Assembly: GCA_034620365.1 (NCBI GenBank)
Contig: JAQGEQ010000131.1
Coordinates: forward strand, 1-64,000
Source of the DNA: Pegea sp. RAD2-039
Taxonomy: Eukaryota; Chordata; Thaliacea; Salpida; Salpidae
Length of the DNA stretch: 64,000 nt
Direction of reading: 5' to 3'
Below the pieces are notes generated by a model. It saw nothing but the letters and a program-made list of their open reading frames with translations. It was not told the DNA's origin and ran no database searches. A program made the translations under genes and the position numbers. Positions 23,049 to 35,545 of the stretch are shown here, one piece after another. The stretch's first letter is position 1. Every line of letters begins with the position of its first letter.

Positions 23049-23560
23049 CGAGAAAATAGACTTCGTAAGCAGGAACAGCAAGAAAGACTTCAACGAGAAA
23101 GAGAAGAACAGGAGAGAATAAAGCGTCTAGCTGAATATCAGCGAATGCAACAAGCGTCAGCAAATTACTACCAAAGAGATATGATGTTTCGTCAACAAGA
23201 ACAAGAAAATCGTCGAGTACAAGAAGAAAAACGCCTTCAACAAGAAGAAAACGCCATCAACAAGAAGAAAAACGTCAACAAGAAGAAAATAGACTTCTTA
23301 AGCAGGAACAGCAAGAAAGACTTCAACGAGAAAGAGAAGAACAGGAGAGAATAAAGCGTCTAGCTGAATATCATCGAATGCAACAAGCGTCAGCAAATTA
23401 CCACCAAAAAGAAATGATGCTTCGTCAACAAAAACAAGAAAATCGTCGATTACAAGAAGAAAAATGCCTTCAACAAGAAGAAAAACGTCGTCAACAAGAA
23501 GAAAAACATCGTCAACAAGAAGAAAAACGTCGTCAACAAGAAGAAAATAGACTTGATTAA
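23049..23560 (+). pseudogene. Broken copy of the coiled-coil repeat gene
   Basis: It begins inside the 58-residue unit (ENRLRKQEQQERLQ) with no upstream start, and holds two units. A one-base deletion in the poly-A part of gaagaaaacgcc near 23250 shifts the frame, which then stops at 23352-23354. The original frame resumes from about 23378 and ends with the same ENRLD stop as the copy at 6167. Truncation plus frameshift mark it as a pseudogene made when block A/B duplicated. Confidence 0.75.
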
Positions 23561-23790
23561 CAAATCAATTTTTCTGCTGCGTTTTTTTGTCGTTTAGTTC
23601 ATATTTTAATGTAAGTTTAAATCAACAAAAACAAAATAGTTTAATCACAGAAAATAACTGTTCAAAAAATATGTTTCAACAAATTTATTTTTTAATTAAA
23701 ATTCTTCTTACGATAACACTTTTGATTAAATACGAAAATAAGTTTAGATTTTAACGAAATCAAAACAAGTTGTTTGCGAAATGTTTACAA

Positions 23791-23904
23791 CCCACAAACA
23801 TTAGAGTAAATACTTAGGACTAGTATGATGATTCTGTTCGACCGTCCACACCAGAAATACCGCCGAAAGGCATTTACAATTTGGAGTGTTGAACATTTTT
23901 CAAC
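23791..23904 (-). repeat. Hairpin-spacer-box module 7
   Basis: Minus orientation, module 1 class. The hairpin GTTGAACATTTTTCAAC lies at 23888-23904, the perfect box complement cccacaaac at 23791-23799 and the gap is 88 bp. Confidence 0.7.
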
Positions 23905-24551
23905 ATGCAGTTTACATTAACAAAAAATTGTTATGAAAAGCAACTGCTACCGTATAGCAGTTGAAATACTATTCAGTTATTGTTTGAATTGCATTTATTA
24001 TTAGCACTAGGTTTATTAATTTTATTTGCAGTAATACCTTTTTAAAATTTTACATTTCTTTTTTAAAAACAAACAATTAATATAGATAAAAAACATTTTG
24101 TAAATTTAATCTAAATTTATTAAAACTTTTAAGTAAACTAATTCTATTAAAAAAAGTAAAAGTCTCGAGAGCTTGAATACTGCATTATTTAAAATCTTAA
24201 ATGAGACTAAAATATTTATGATTAAAATGTCGACGTTCAAATAAAAACAATTAACTTTATTTTTAACAAGACTTTTGGAAAAAGCTTTGTATATCATAAA
24301 AGTTATTATGGCATCGTTAAGTGAAAACAAAAAGGATTACTTCTTTATACTACTAGTAGCATGATGGCATCAATACAACGAAAAAAGTAACAATTTGTAA
24401 ATATTTAAAATCTCAGTCTACATATTTGCTTACTTACGACAGAATTATTCAGAGTTTAACAAGCAAAAGAAAGACACAAAATATGAAAGAAATATACAAG
24501 TCCACAGCAATCTTCATATCGTTATATATCGGAGATCTTTTCGTTAAATGC

Positions 24552-24671
24552 AACTGACAGTATCAGTTTTCAAATTTAAAGTAAAATTAAAAGCTATACA
24601 AGCAACAGTTTGTTAATCTGGTATAAAATTGAATGCCTTATATGACAACATACTTTCTTTTTGTTTGTGAG
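24552..24671 (+). repeat. Hairpin-spacer-box module 8
   Basis: Plus orientation, AACTGACAGTATCAGTT class. The hairpin is at 24552-24568, the box GTTTGTGAG at 24663-24671 and the gap 94 bp. Confidence 0.7.
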
Positions 24672-26129
24672 CTCATTTCAAACACTTTTTTAAAGCTTTT
24701 TACACAAGTGTTAAACTATAAACATGTGTGAGACATCTTAATAAAAGATTATTTCTTGTTTGAAATTAATTGTTTACTTTATATGTTTAAATTAGAACTT
24801 TGAAAATAGTAAAAACAAACTTCTTGAAACAATTTACTTTATTTAAACTACATTTAATCCTGATCTTGCTTCAAAAACATATCTGCTATTGTCAGATTAC
24901 CTATGAAGGCCAACTACAAATACTCAAAGGAAATGACTTCATATCTTCTGAATATTATGCTGAGCTAAATTTGTTATTGATTACTATAAGTCTAATTCAT
25001 AAAGATGATGTCATCAGCCTTTTATAGATAACCATGTCTTTTTGATTTATACATGAAATCGTTTATACCGTGTCAGCTTTACTGAGAACCAAATCAAGAA
25101 TGTTGGATTAAATATTAAATCAAGAGAGTTTAATAATATCTTTACTATCATCTATAAGTGAAGAATAATTTGTATCATTGATATATAGTAGCGTTAGCTT
25201 ATCAATACAAGCTTCATACATTCATCAAAAGTGAAATGACGACAATTACACAACAAACCATTAGATTTATAAAAAATAAGTATGTTAGTTATGATTTATT
25301 TAAACCAGCGTCGTTTAAAAGTGATAAGCAACTGAATAATGAGGCCAATAAACTGGGATAACATAAATTGTTGTTACTAAAGATTGCAAGCAGTTTGTAG
25401 TTTATCAGTGTTAATACAATATTCATAATATATTATGATATTATATAAATTAGTTGTTTCTCTAAATAAAGATAATGACATCAACATAACAAAAGCACAA
25501 AAGTTTAGAATTTGCAAATGATTCAATGAAGATTAAGATTATAGATACTTGTTTACTTTTGATATTGTCTTTTAGAATTAAACAAATTTAAATGAAAAAT
25601 TCTAGAAAAAATTTTATGACATTGGTACGTTCTATTAAATAAAAGATAGTTTTAGGATCAAACGCAACTGAAAATATCAGTTTTCAAATTTTCATGTTAT
25701 CTTTTTTGTTTAATGATTCAATAAAATTTTAAAATAAGGATTTGAATTATATCATTGGTACTATATTAATCACTTGTCTAATTTGTACTAAAACAGTTGA
25801 ACATTTCTTTGTTTTCTATAGACGAAAACAAATTAAGGTTAGTTTTTTTGATCTCATAGAAATGATTTTTACAAGTGAATTTTGATCTTAGTTTATTGCT
25901 GTTTTTAAATTACTTATCAAGTTGTTTGCTGCAGTAATTATTTTCTATATTTAAGAACAGTAGTTTTGTTTTCATTTGAAAGTATTTAGTTATACTTCAA
26001 TGGTCTATTAGTTTTGCCAAGCAGTGATGATACCTGCCTAGCAAGCAAGGGGGCGTTGTTGCGGTTGCAAATAAACACATATTACTAACTAAGAAAACTC
26101 AAAATATACAAACAGGTAAAGGGTTATTA

Positions 26130-26480
26130 ATTCCTGCAAAATGACAAAATTCCTACGTTATATGTTTGTAGAGAAATTTGGTGGATGGGTCTGCTTTAGT
26201 TTGTTTGTATAGGAGACTTTCTAAATGTCGTTAAATCTTTAAATATTTGGGCAAATGCAGTTTTTTGTTGAGTTTATAAAAAGATATGAAATTCTTGATT
26301 AGCTGTGTAAATGTTATTAAACATTAACTAAATAGTATCGATGTCTTCGAAGAGTTGAAAACAGAAAACCAGTCAAAACCTGATAGAAACTTGTTTATAC
26401 AATTATAATTTTCACAGTAACAATTCCCTTTGCTTAAAGCTTTAAAACTTTTTTTCATAAAAATCTTTGCTAAGTCAAAT
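26130..26480 (-). mobile_element. LINE ORF2 fragment in block B
   Basis: Nucleotide-level counterpart of the fragment at 9401-9706, still ending with the same cagttttttgttgag and tcgatgtcttcgaagagttg landmarks. The reading frame is interrupted by several small changes. Confidence 0.7.
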
Positions 26481-26700
26481 AAGATTAAGTACTTCTTTAA
26501 AGTAGTATGATGGCATCAACACAACGAAAACAGAAAAAATTATGGAAATTTTTAAATGAATCATTCTGCATATTTGTTTACTGAAGACAGTGTCATTTAG
26601 AATTTACGTAACAAAAGAATGACACAAAATATGAAAGAAAAGATCAAGCTCACTGCATTCTTTTCTATCATTGAATACAATAAATCTTGTTGTTAAGTGC

Positions 26701-26820
26701 AACTGACAGTATCAGTTTTCAAAATTCTCAATATTATTTCTACTGTTAAAATCATAGACTGATAAGATTGTAATAAATTATATGCTTTATATAACAACGT
26801 GTTTGCCTTGTGTTTGTGAG
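26701..26820 (+). repeat. Hairpin-spacer-box module 9
   Basis: Plus orientation, AACTGACAGTATCAGTT class. The hairpin is at 26701-26717, the box at 26812-26820 and the gap 94 bp. Confidence 0.7.
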
Positions 26821-29010
26821 CTCATTTTATATAAATTTTTTCTAACTATGGTTCTAATGCAAATCTTAAATTATAAAAATGTTTAAGACCTTTTTCACTC
26901 AAACTTGATGCTTTGAAAGTAAATATAATTTTTCAGGGAATTATGTATTAGTGTTTTTTTGAGTTTATGTCAGATTTATTTTGTTTTTTGTTTTAAAAAT
27001 AGTTTTATTTTTCTGAATGTAAGTTTTTTTATCGTTTCAAAAGTTCAATAGTTTTGAATCAGTGATTTTTAACTGATTGATTTTCTCACATTTGTTAAAC
27101 GTTTTTAATATAACATCTTAACTTTATTTTTAAAACCATTTCAAAAATCATGGAACTAAACTAATTTTATTTCTTAATAAACTAATTATACTTAAATTGA
27201 TAAAATTAAAAACTATGAAATGCTTACAGATTTAAAAAAAATCTGCAACTAAATATCTAGATACCATAACAAATTGAATGTTTTTTCTCTGATTTTAATT
27301 TATTTTAATAATTTTTCTTTTTAACTTTATCATAAACAAGTTTATATCATTATTTTTGATTAAAAATATTTAAATTTAAATTTTTTAATTTAATTAAATT
27401 GTTTTATAGAATACAAAAACAAGATTTGAATATTTATAAATTATCTTTATAATTAGTTTTACTTTAAAATTAAACTTATTTATAAGCTGGATAACAATTT
27501 TATTAAAACATTTTTGTTAAGAAGTCTATTTTCTGCTGCATTTTATGTCGTTTATTAGTTCATAACTTATGTATGTTTAAATAAACAAAAATAAAATTGG
27601 TTAATCACAGAGATTAACTGTCGAAAAAATATGTTTCAACAAATTTATGTTTTAGTTAAAATTTTTCGTAAGATAACCCTTTTGATCAAATAAGAAAATA
27701 AAATTAGATTTTAATAAATTCAAAACAAGTGAATCAGTGACTTTTAACTGGTTGATATTTTCAGTTTTATTAAATATCCGTATTATAACATTTAACTTTA
27801 TATTTAAAAGCATTATTAAAATTTTGAAATTAAACTGATTTTGATTCTTAATAAAATTATAATATTTAAAGTTATAAAATTGAAAATTAATAAAATTATA
27901 AAATCATTTCTATAATAAATTTGAAAAAAAAGATTTTCTTTATTAATTTATAATTTTGTAAAATTATTATTGAAACAATACTACATTAATAAAGTTTAAA
28001 ATGAAATTGAAATGTTTATACTTGTAATGTCGACTTTTAAACAAATACAATTGAGCTACTAACAGGTTATCTATGGAAGCAAACTAAGAATACGCAGAAG
28101 AATTGATTTCAAATAAACTTCTATTATTTTTTTGTGGGTAAGTATGTAGGATATGTTAACGATGTATTAAAAAAAGTCGTAGAAAACAATAGTAAAATAT
28201 CAACTTATTTTAGCTTTTTATTTTCATAAGTATGTTATTACAGGCTTTGCATAGAAAAGTAGCAAAATAATACCCTATAAATTTTTCTAATATTATTGTG
28301 CTACTTATTTCCACAAACTAAACTTTAAAATAGAAGTAAAACAAAAGAAAATTACGATTTTATTGATCTTTGTTGCCCTACTGGTATCTAGCAATACGAT
28401 TTTTAATTAGTTAGTTACTATTAAATTACAAAACTTGTTTATATTATTCAACTGAACCATCTTTTCTAAACGACAGTAATAAACTCAAATTAATTTTGTT
28501 CAGTCGAAGTAATATCTATTATTAAATAACAGTTTTGTGTAAAATATTATATTCAATTAAAAAGAAAATAACAATTTAATTTTGAAATATAATTATAATT
28601 GAGATAATTTCAAATCATTAATAATTTAAAATTTTCATAATAATTGAAAAAAATGATTAATTTTAATATATACTAACCTAAATTCCTAATTGTAAAATTT
28701 GTTTTTAAGCTAATTCTTTAAAATTTTATAATAAATTTGACAAATATAATCAACTTTTTGATACTTCACTGCTGATAAACTTATTTTAAAACTTAGCATT
28801 GCTTAATACTATGATTTCTACCAACTGCTTAAAATCACTGATTTCTATAGAGAGTCTTAAGATCATATATGTATCTAAAATATTTACACAACTAAATTTT
28901 CTGTATCAACTTTAACCTTATCAATTTGTTTGATATTTTGTTTCGCTTTTATTTAAGTAAGGATAAAATAATTTAAACTAAAAAGGAAAAACTGTCACCT
29001 GAAGAAAAAT

Positions 29011-29339
29011 GTTAATGATTTTGTTTATTTTGATTACTTTCCTGTTTCATTAAAAAACAAATTTGCATTTTTTTAGATACTTGTAATCGTATTTTTCTTT
29101 AAAGAATTCGACACTGTAAAATTAATCTAATTATTTTTAACACGATTGCTTTGAAAACTTTCATTACTTAAGCCTGAAACTTTATTTTTACAATTTTATT
29201 TTTATGTTAGATTTATAATTTTAGTTTTACGGCTTAAAATTATTAATTTGAATAATCTTTAAAATAATTTTAACTTTGAACTGACTAAAATTATATTTTT
29301 TTACTCGCTGTAACACTTTATATTTTACAAATTTTACAA
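29011..29339. other. AT-rich junction
   Basis: Sequence between the end of block B and the next repeat mosaic. Nothing is supported here. Confidence 0.3.
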
Positions 29340-30075
29340 ATCTTTAGTAAACATAAACAGTTAATATAGATGAAAAACTTTTCGCAAAATCAATGTAAAT
29401 CTATTAAACCTTTTATGTAAACTAATTCGATTAAAAAAAGTAAAAGTCTCGAATGCTTGAATGAAATACAAAAAATAACTGAGCTATAATTTAAATCGAA
29501 ATTATTACAAAAAAATAATACATTATTTAAAATTTTAAAAATGACTAAATTATTTACGATTGAAATGTCGACGTTCAAACAAAACCATTTTACTTTATTT
29601 TTAACAACACTTTTATAAAAAGCTTTTCAAATTATAAAAGTTATTATGGCATTGTTAAGTGAAGACAAATAAGATTACGTACTTCTTTAAAGTAGCATGA
29701 TGACATCAACACAAGGAAAATAGTAAAAATTTGGAAATATGTACAACAAGCAGGGGGCTCTGTTCCGGTTGCAAATGAACACATTTTACTTTCAAAGAAA
29801 ATTCAAAATTTACAAACAGGTTAAGGGCCATTGAGTCGTGTAAAATGACAACAATCATAAGAGATCCAAATCTAGGAATTCGAAGACATAATGAGATCTG
29901 ATAAACAATTAAAAATGTTTTAATTATTTTAAAGCCACAATTGCTTAATTAAGTTTGTTAACTTATAATAGCGTCATTTAGACTTTAGTAAACAACAGTT
30001 GGCGCAACAAATAAAAGAAAAAGTTTACAGTATTCTTTTATATCATTGAATGATGCAGATTTTTTCGTTAAATGC

Positions 30076-30195
30076 AACTGACAGTGTCAGTTTTCAAATT
30101 TGTCAATTAACAAGGCGATTACCAGAAAGGATAATTTTGATATCGTACAAAATTAAATCTTTTTTGTAACAATATTTTTGCCTTATGTTTGTGAG
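30076..30195 (+). repeat. Hairpin-spacer-box module 10
   Basis: Plus orientation. The hairpin AACTGACAGTGTCAGTT lies at 30076-30092; a loop change extends the palindrome to 8 bp arms. The box GTTTGTGAG is at 30187-30195 and the gap 94 bp. Confidence 0.7.
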
Positions 30196-31740
30196 TTTAA
30201 CTAAAGCACTTTTTTAATGCTTTTTACGCAAGTGTTCAACTGTAAATAAGTTTAAAACATCTTAGTAGAAGAAAGTTTTTTCTTTGAAATTAAATAATAA
30301 ATAATAATGACACGGATAATGATTAGTAATTACTTTTCTCATTAGTTAATATAAAACCAGAATTCTAATTTGTTTAGATAATATAGGCAATATGTAGAAA
30401 TTTAAATTCATTTCTATGCGATTACTTCCGACCACAAACATTAAACTGAATACAATGCATATGGCATAATTTGTCCCGATGTAATCTGTACTATATTGCG
30501 TTTCTTGCTATAAAGTGCAGATTTTAGCAGGCAAAATATTCAATTTCAAGCGTTATGTATGCTGTCGGTTAGATTCTCTTACAGTCAGATGACGAGCAAT
30601 TTGTAAGAACATTTGTAAGAGGAACTTTTAAATAAATAGAATCCTACTTTTTTAAACAAAAAGTTCTTTAGTCCTATAAAATAGTACGTAATATTTCAGG
30701 ATTGAAATAATAATTTATTTTAACTTTTTTGTATTTCCTTAATTTTCTAATTTATCGTCTACAAAAAGTTTAAAAATTGCATGGGGAAACTTGTTATAGA
30801 CATCTAACACTTACTTGTCTACATTCAGTTTACTAAATAAAATATACTGTTTGGGAATAAGTTACTCTACTGTAGATAGCTAGCTTATACTTTTAAATCA
30901 TCAGTTAAAACATAAAAAGAAATTATTTTATTGGAGCTAAAAGCATTTAAAAGAATAAAATTTATAGATAACTTATCAAAACTGCAGTTGGAATTATTCT
31001 ATTGTTACAAACAAAAGCTGATCATGTTCTCATCTAACTGAAACTAATGGTTTTTATATTTCAAAAACTGTATAAGCTGTTGAAACAGATTCATTTAATT
31101 TATTTAAAAAGACAAATTCTATATAAACTGATATCATATTATGGTTTTATAAATGAATAAAGATGCTTTTAAAATAAATTGTACAACCTTTTAGGATGAA
31201 CAAAAAAAACTTCTATTTCTACATGAATACACGCTCTTCTTCTTATAATTTAAAAAATCAAATAATTTACTTTAGTAGCATTAAGATTAAGAACCTGCAG
31301 TTTTATAAACTTGGTTAGTTCGAACTGTAAATTATATTTAAAATAGAATTAAATTTGTTACAGAAACAATACTGCATTAAAAAAGTTCAAAATACAAGAA
31401 AATGTTATTATTTGATACGTCGTCTTTTAAACAAAAACAAATGAATTTAATTTCAAAAATACTGTTATAAACAGATTGTTTATCATAACTGTTATCTTGG
31501 TAGGGTTAATTAAAAACAAATAAGAATACGTACTTCTTTAAAGTAAAATGATGACATCAACAAAACTAAAACAAAAAAAATTTGGAAATTTTTAAATGAA
31601 ACATTCTACATATTTTTTTAAATACGAAAACGTCATTTAAAAGTTTAATAAACAAAAAAATGACACAAAATATGAAAAAATTAAACAAGTCCACAGCGTT
31701 CTTTATATCGTTAAACAACGTAGATCTTTTTGTTAAATGC

Positions 31741-31861
31741 AACTGACAGTATCAGTTTTCAAAATTAGTAAAATTGAAGGAATTTTACAATAAAATTAAA
31801 TGATAATTAGATGATAAACTAAAGGCCTTAAATGACAACATACTTTCTTTGTGTTTGTGAG
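31741..31861 (+). repeat. Hairpin-spacer-box module 11
   Basis: Plus orientation, AACTGACAGTATCAGTT class. The hairpin is at 31741-31757, the box at 31853-31861 and the gap 95 bp. Confidence 0.7.
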
Positions 31862-32269
31862 CTCATTTCAAACACTTTTTTAATGCTTTTCACAGAAAGG
31901 TTAAATTATAAACACGATTAAAACATCTTAACAGATGAGTATTTTTTCTTTGAAAATACATGTTTACATTATACGTTTAAATAAAAACTTTGAAAACAAT
32001 AAAAAAATTATTGAAATTTTCTACTTTAACCAAATTGCTTTTGATAAATTATTGCTTTAAAATAAGATTCGATATTGGCAGATTACCTATGAAGGCCAAC
32101 TACAAATACTCAAATGAAATGATTTCAAATCTTTTTAATCTTATGCTGAGATAAATTTGTTATTGATTACTATAAGTCTAATCCATAAAAATGACGTCAT
32201 CAGCATCTTATAGATTAACATGTTTTTTTGAATTTTACAAGAAATAGTTTAAACTGTGTCAGCTTTCAC

Positions 32270-32745
32270 TGTTTATTGTTCTGTTACTAACATTTTTTAA
32301 AAGTTCAGATGTTTATATTTTAAATCTTTAAGCTTAATAAATCTTCATCTACAATTGTTCTAGTAATAGTTAATAATTTACACTCTAAAATGAATTTTTT
32401 ATAGCAAAAATAAACAATAAATACTATTTTTTTAAATAAAACACCTTTAAATATAATTTGGATGATGTTTTTCTATTTTTTGAATAGTTTTATATATTTT
32501 GTCCAAGATAATAAATTTTGGAAAAAGTTTATATCATAACATTTAAAATAATAATTTTAACCTAAAATAGCCTAATTAAATTTGTTTTTCTACTGTAGAT
32601 TAAAAAAGGAGTAAAAATTAAAAAATCTTAATTTTTTTGTGTTAAAATTATTTTCTAATTTAAAATAATATTTAAAAAATTTTTTTCATTGTTAAGAACT
32701 AATAAGAAAATTTTAAGATTATTATTTATAAAATAAAGATTTCCA
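32270..32745 (+). repeat. Inverted-repeat arm (partner 41915-42395)
   Basis: The arm aligns with the reverse complement of 41915-42395. Landmarks such as taacctaaaatagcctaatt and ttaaaagttcagatg appear in both. The arms are about 475 bp long and 9.2 kb apart, with several modules between them. No coding frame is conserved. Confidence 0.7.
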
Positions 32746-33126
32746 TTTTATATTCAATCTTAGCAAAGTAATTTTGATAAATTTGAAAATTAAACTTCTA
32801 AATTCACTTTGCCCATATTCTTATTCTAGTTTGTTTTATAAAATTTGATTTGATTTAGAATTGATTTTATTCTACTATTAGAGTAGTTCTGTTCTTTCTA
32901 AAACAATTCTGAATTTTGATTTTTTTCTGTCATTCACAGATACAATTAATTAATGAAATCAAAGACTGTTGTTGTGAATAATAATGAAGTTTTGGCTTGA
33001 TAAGATTATACTTTCAAATAACTAAAGTAAAAGATTATTAATAAATGAAACATAATCTAGCAAAAGTTAATTTACGATTTACAGACTACCATAATTTTAA
33101 ATACTTCAATATTTGTAAAGGTTTTA

Positions 33127-33242
33127 TCGACACGTAGTCGACTTCAAATTAAGTTATATAGAATTTTATATTTACACGCAATGTTGCTAGAATAAAATTA
33201 GAATTGCTTATTAAAAAGGATTTTTATTCTAGTGTTTGTGGG
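33127..33242 (+). repeat. Hairpin-spacer-box module 12 (singleton)
   Basis: Plus orientation. The hairpin TCGACACGTAGTCGA lies at 33127-33141 with a stem unrelated to the other classes, followed by CTTCAAATT. The box GTTTGTGGG is at 33234-33242 and the gap 92 bp. A second 11 bp stem (CTAGAATAAAA with TTTTATTCTAG) closes just before the box. Confidence 0.65.
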
Positions 33243-33603
33243 TTAAACACTGATTTATCACTGTTAGAAGAAACCCACTAAGCCAGGATTAAAATTATTT
33301 TTTTTAGGTTAAAAAAAAAATTAAAAACTCTTTCTCTATGTATTGTATTTCTAAAGATTATCCCAAACTAAAAAGTTTCAAATTTTATATTAGTTCTGTC
33401 AAAAACTCGTACAAATCTCCACAGTGTTTAAAAAACAAATAACACTTATTTGAATAATATTAAATTAGCTTTTATGAGCTAAGAAAAGTAAGATAATTAT
33501 TTTACTGATATCTGATTTTAAAGCAAACCAATAATATCCTTATCAAAACAATATTTTCAATAAAATTAAAAATGTATTTAAAAACTGAGCAACATTTAAC
33601 GAT

Positions 33604-33706
33604 ACCACAAACATCAGATTTTATCCCGATATTATATAAGTGTATAAATGAAGAGTGAAATAACCAGCAAATAATTTTTCCTATTTAATAAAATGCATAT
33701 TTGCAT
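33604..33706 (-). repeat. Hairpin-spacer-box module 13
   Basis: Minus orientation. The hairpin ATGCATATTTGCAT lies at 33693-33706, the box complement accacaaac at 33604-33612 and the gap is 80 bp. Its flank resembles those at 38.6, 39.8 and 50.5 kb. Confidence 0.6.
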
Positions 33707-34469
33707 CTGTTTATCAAACAAGTTTTATTCATCGGGAGAATTGACACGATTTTCATCTTTCTTAAGATTACTCGATATTTTACAATTCCGTTTGCTAGGA
33801 GAAATTCTCTGTTAAACTTTATTCATTTTACATTTTCGGCAATTCAATACAATTTTTTATACAAATAAAAATTAAGTTAAAAGATTTCTACAAATAACAA
33901 AAGTTTGTATTTCAGTTACTCAATCAAATTAATGATGTAATTAGCTTTAGTTGTTGTTTCATACATTCATCAAAATTCTGACAATTCTATTGAAACTGAA
34001 AATTTTATGCGTAATTACAGATACTAAGTCAAGGGAAAATATTCAACAAAAAACTCAATAAAATCATCTTAATTATCTGTTGGCTTGCCACATACGCAAA
34101 AAGTGAAAAATATTTCAATCAGTATTTTTGGTTTTAGCTGCTTAAAAATTTAGAGTTAAACTACCTTTCAACAAAACTTCATTTATTAAATAAGTTGAAT
34201 ATCTTGAGTTTTTATTCTGTACAAAAGTTGACATACAACAAATTCATACTTAGAGGTTTATTTTATTGATGTTAACCTTTTAATATAATTGTATTTAATA
34301 ATTACGAATAAAAACTTCTTATTTGAACAAACTAAGTATTTCTACTCAGAATTTTAGTTAAAACAGAAACCTAAGCGGCAGAATTAATAAATTAATTACA
34401 CGTTTAAAATGCCAGATAAAGTGTTTCTGTGATTATTGATTAGAATAAATTTAAAACAATGTTGTAATC

Positions 34470-35060
34470 TACAAATAGAATTATGTTATTTAACCAACTA
34501 ATTTTTTTGCTTTTACTTTTTTTATATGATTAAAATTCTAATTGAAATTGCTTATGAGATTACTAAAATTAACTCCATTTGAAATATACAAATAATAAGA
34601 TTTCTTACTTTTTCAATTAAAAAAACAACTGAATTTTTAAAAATAAGTTTACTAGTTTTTTTTAAGCATACTTAATTTAAGTTTAAAAAGACTATAAAAG
34701 ACATCATTACCCTCTAATTGATAACAGCGACAAGCTTATCATTAGAAATTCTGTTCACTGTGGAAACTATTTTTTAAATAATGTTTTATGTTGCATTTGT
34801 AATGATGGGATAATTTGAAGTTTAATTTTTAACGATTTAACTCTGTATAAAAATTATTTACAAAAAAAGCCTTATCAATTAATTTTTAACAATAAGAAAA
34901 ACAAAGAAAAATTTATTTTGCTTTGTTGTACAATACATGCACAAATCTACAAATTGTACAATTCATTAAAGTAGTTCAATAAAATACTAATTATGTTTCT
35001 GAATATTGTTGTTGTAACCAAAATACACTATCCGCTAGGTGGCGGACAGAGTTAAAAGAT
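34470..35060 (-). repeat. Inverted-repeat arm (partner 1-605)
   Basis: Reverse complement of the first 605 bases of the window at about 90 percent identity by eye. Shared landmarks include aatgataagcttgtcgctgt and the GTATTTTGGTTACAACAACA segment. The two arms are 34 kb apart. Confidence 0.75.
35032..35045 (+). promoter_or_regulatory. CTCF-like motif
   Basis: CCGCTAGGTGGCGG matches 13 of 14 positions of the usual CTCF core consensus CCASYAGRKGGCRS. It sits at the outer edge of the inverted-repeat arm. The corresponding places in the copies at 65 and 37125 are degraded. This is a single-motif match, so it is only suggestive. Confidence 0.3.
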
Positions 35061-35424
35061 TAATATGATTTCGAAACATTATATTGTTAATCTTGAAAAT
35101 AGATTAAACAACTGAAATTAGTTATTATTATAAAAACTGAGTTGCTTTTTAGTTTTTGATAAACTAAAAATATAAATTTGATGAGTATGTAAACAATGAT
35201 TATATAGTCTATAATTGTTATAAGCAGTTTAAGAACAAAAAATAACATTGCTTTAGACTGATTTCGTTCGTATAAAAAATTGGTTCCCTTTATATTTTTT
35301 AATAATTTAGGTTTCAGTTTTAATGTCAAAATTATTATTTGAACATTCCTTGTCAACAAAAAGATTATTTTTATATGAAGAAAAAAATAATTTCTCAAAG
35401 CTGGGTAATTCGTTTAAACTTGAT

Positions 35425-35544
35425 CCCACAAACTCTAGGTTGTAATAAAGTTATATGAAATGAAAATTACATTTACATGACCAGACCTTAAATAATTACT
35501 ATATTAGATATTTGATACAATTTTGGATTTGAAATACTTTTCAA
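35425..35544 (-). repeat. Hairpin-spacer-box module 14
   Basis: Minus orientation. The hairpin TTGAAATACTTTTCAA lies at 35529-35544, the perfect box complement cccacaaac at 35425-35433 and the gap is 95 bp. The class shares gatcccacaaactctag with 40.9, 41.7 and 50.2 kb. Confidence 0.7.
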
Positions 35545-35545
35545 C

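Larger units (their letters stand above)
23049..29010 (+). repeat. Repeat block B
   Basis: Co-linear with block A over its first 4.7 kb and with block C over 24418-29010. It carries modules at 23791, 24552 and 26701, an orphan hairpin (25666-25682) and the old LINE fragment (26130-26480, minus). At about 28236-28260 it has the uninterrupted site that is filled by a LINE in block C. Confidence 0.75.
29340..32260 (+). repeat. Diverged relative of block A
   Basis: 29340-29640 resembles 7340-7570, 29735-29800 resembles the G-rich segment at 9290, and 31500-32250 resembles 7560-8280. Modules 10 and 11 lie inside. The pieces are in the same order as in block A but with different gaps, so this is an older copy with losses. 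30400-31480 has no clear counterpart. Confidence 0.6.

Noticed and set aside
24800-25027. 75-codon plus frame in block B (and 53388-53573 in block C)
   Set aside because: The block A counterpart carries a stop part way, and frame-keeping does not exceed the general similarity of the blocks.
30076-30092. Iron-responsive element, because the loop reads CAGUG
   Set aside because: Only this copy has that loop. Other copies have CAGUA, GUA, ACGUA or CUUU, and the required bulged C is absent.
35087-35398. Minus-strand 103-codon frame rich in Leu, Ile and Phe
   Set aside because: The composition is what AT-rich DNA gives by chance. It has no convincing start context and no homology.
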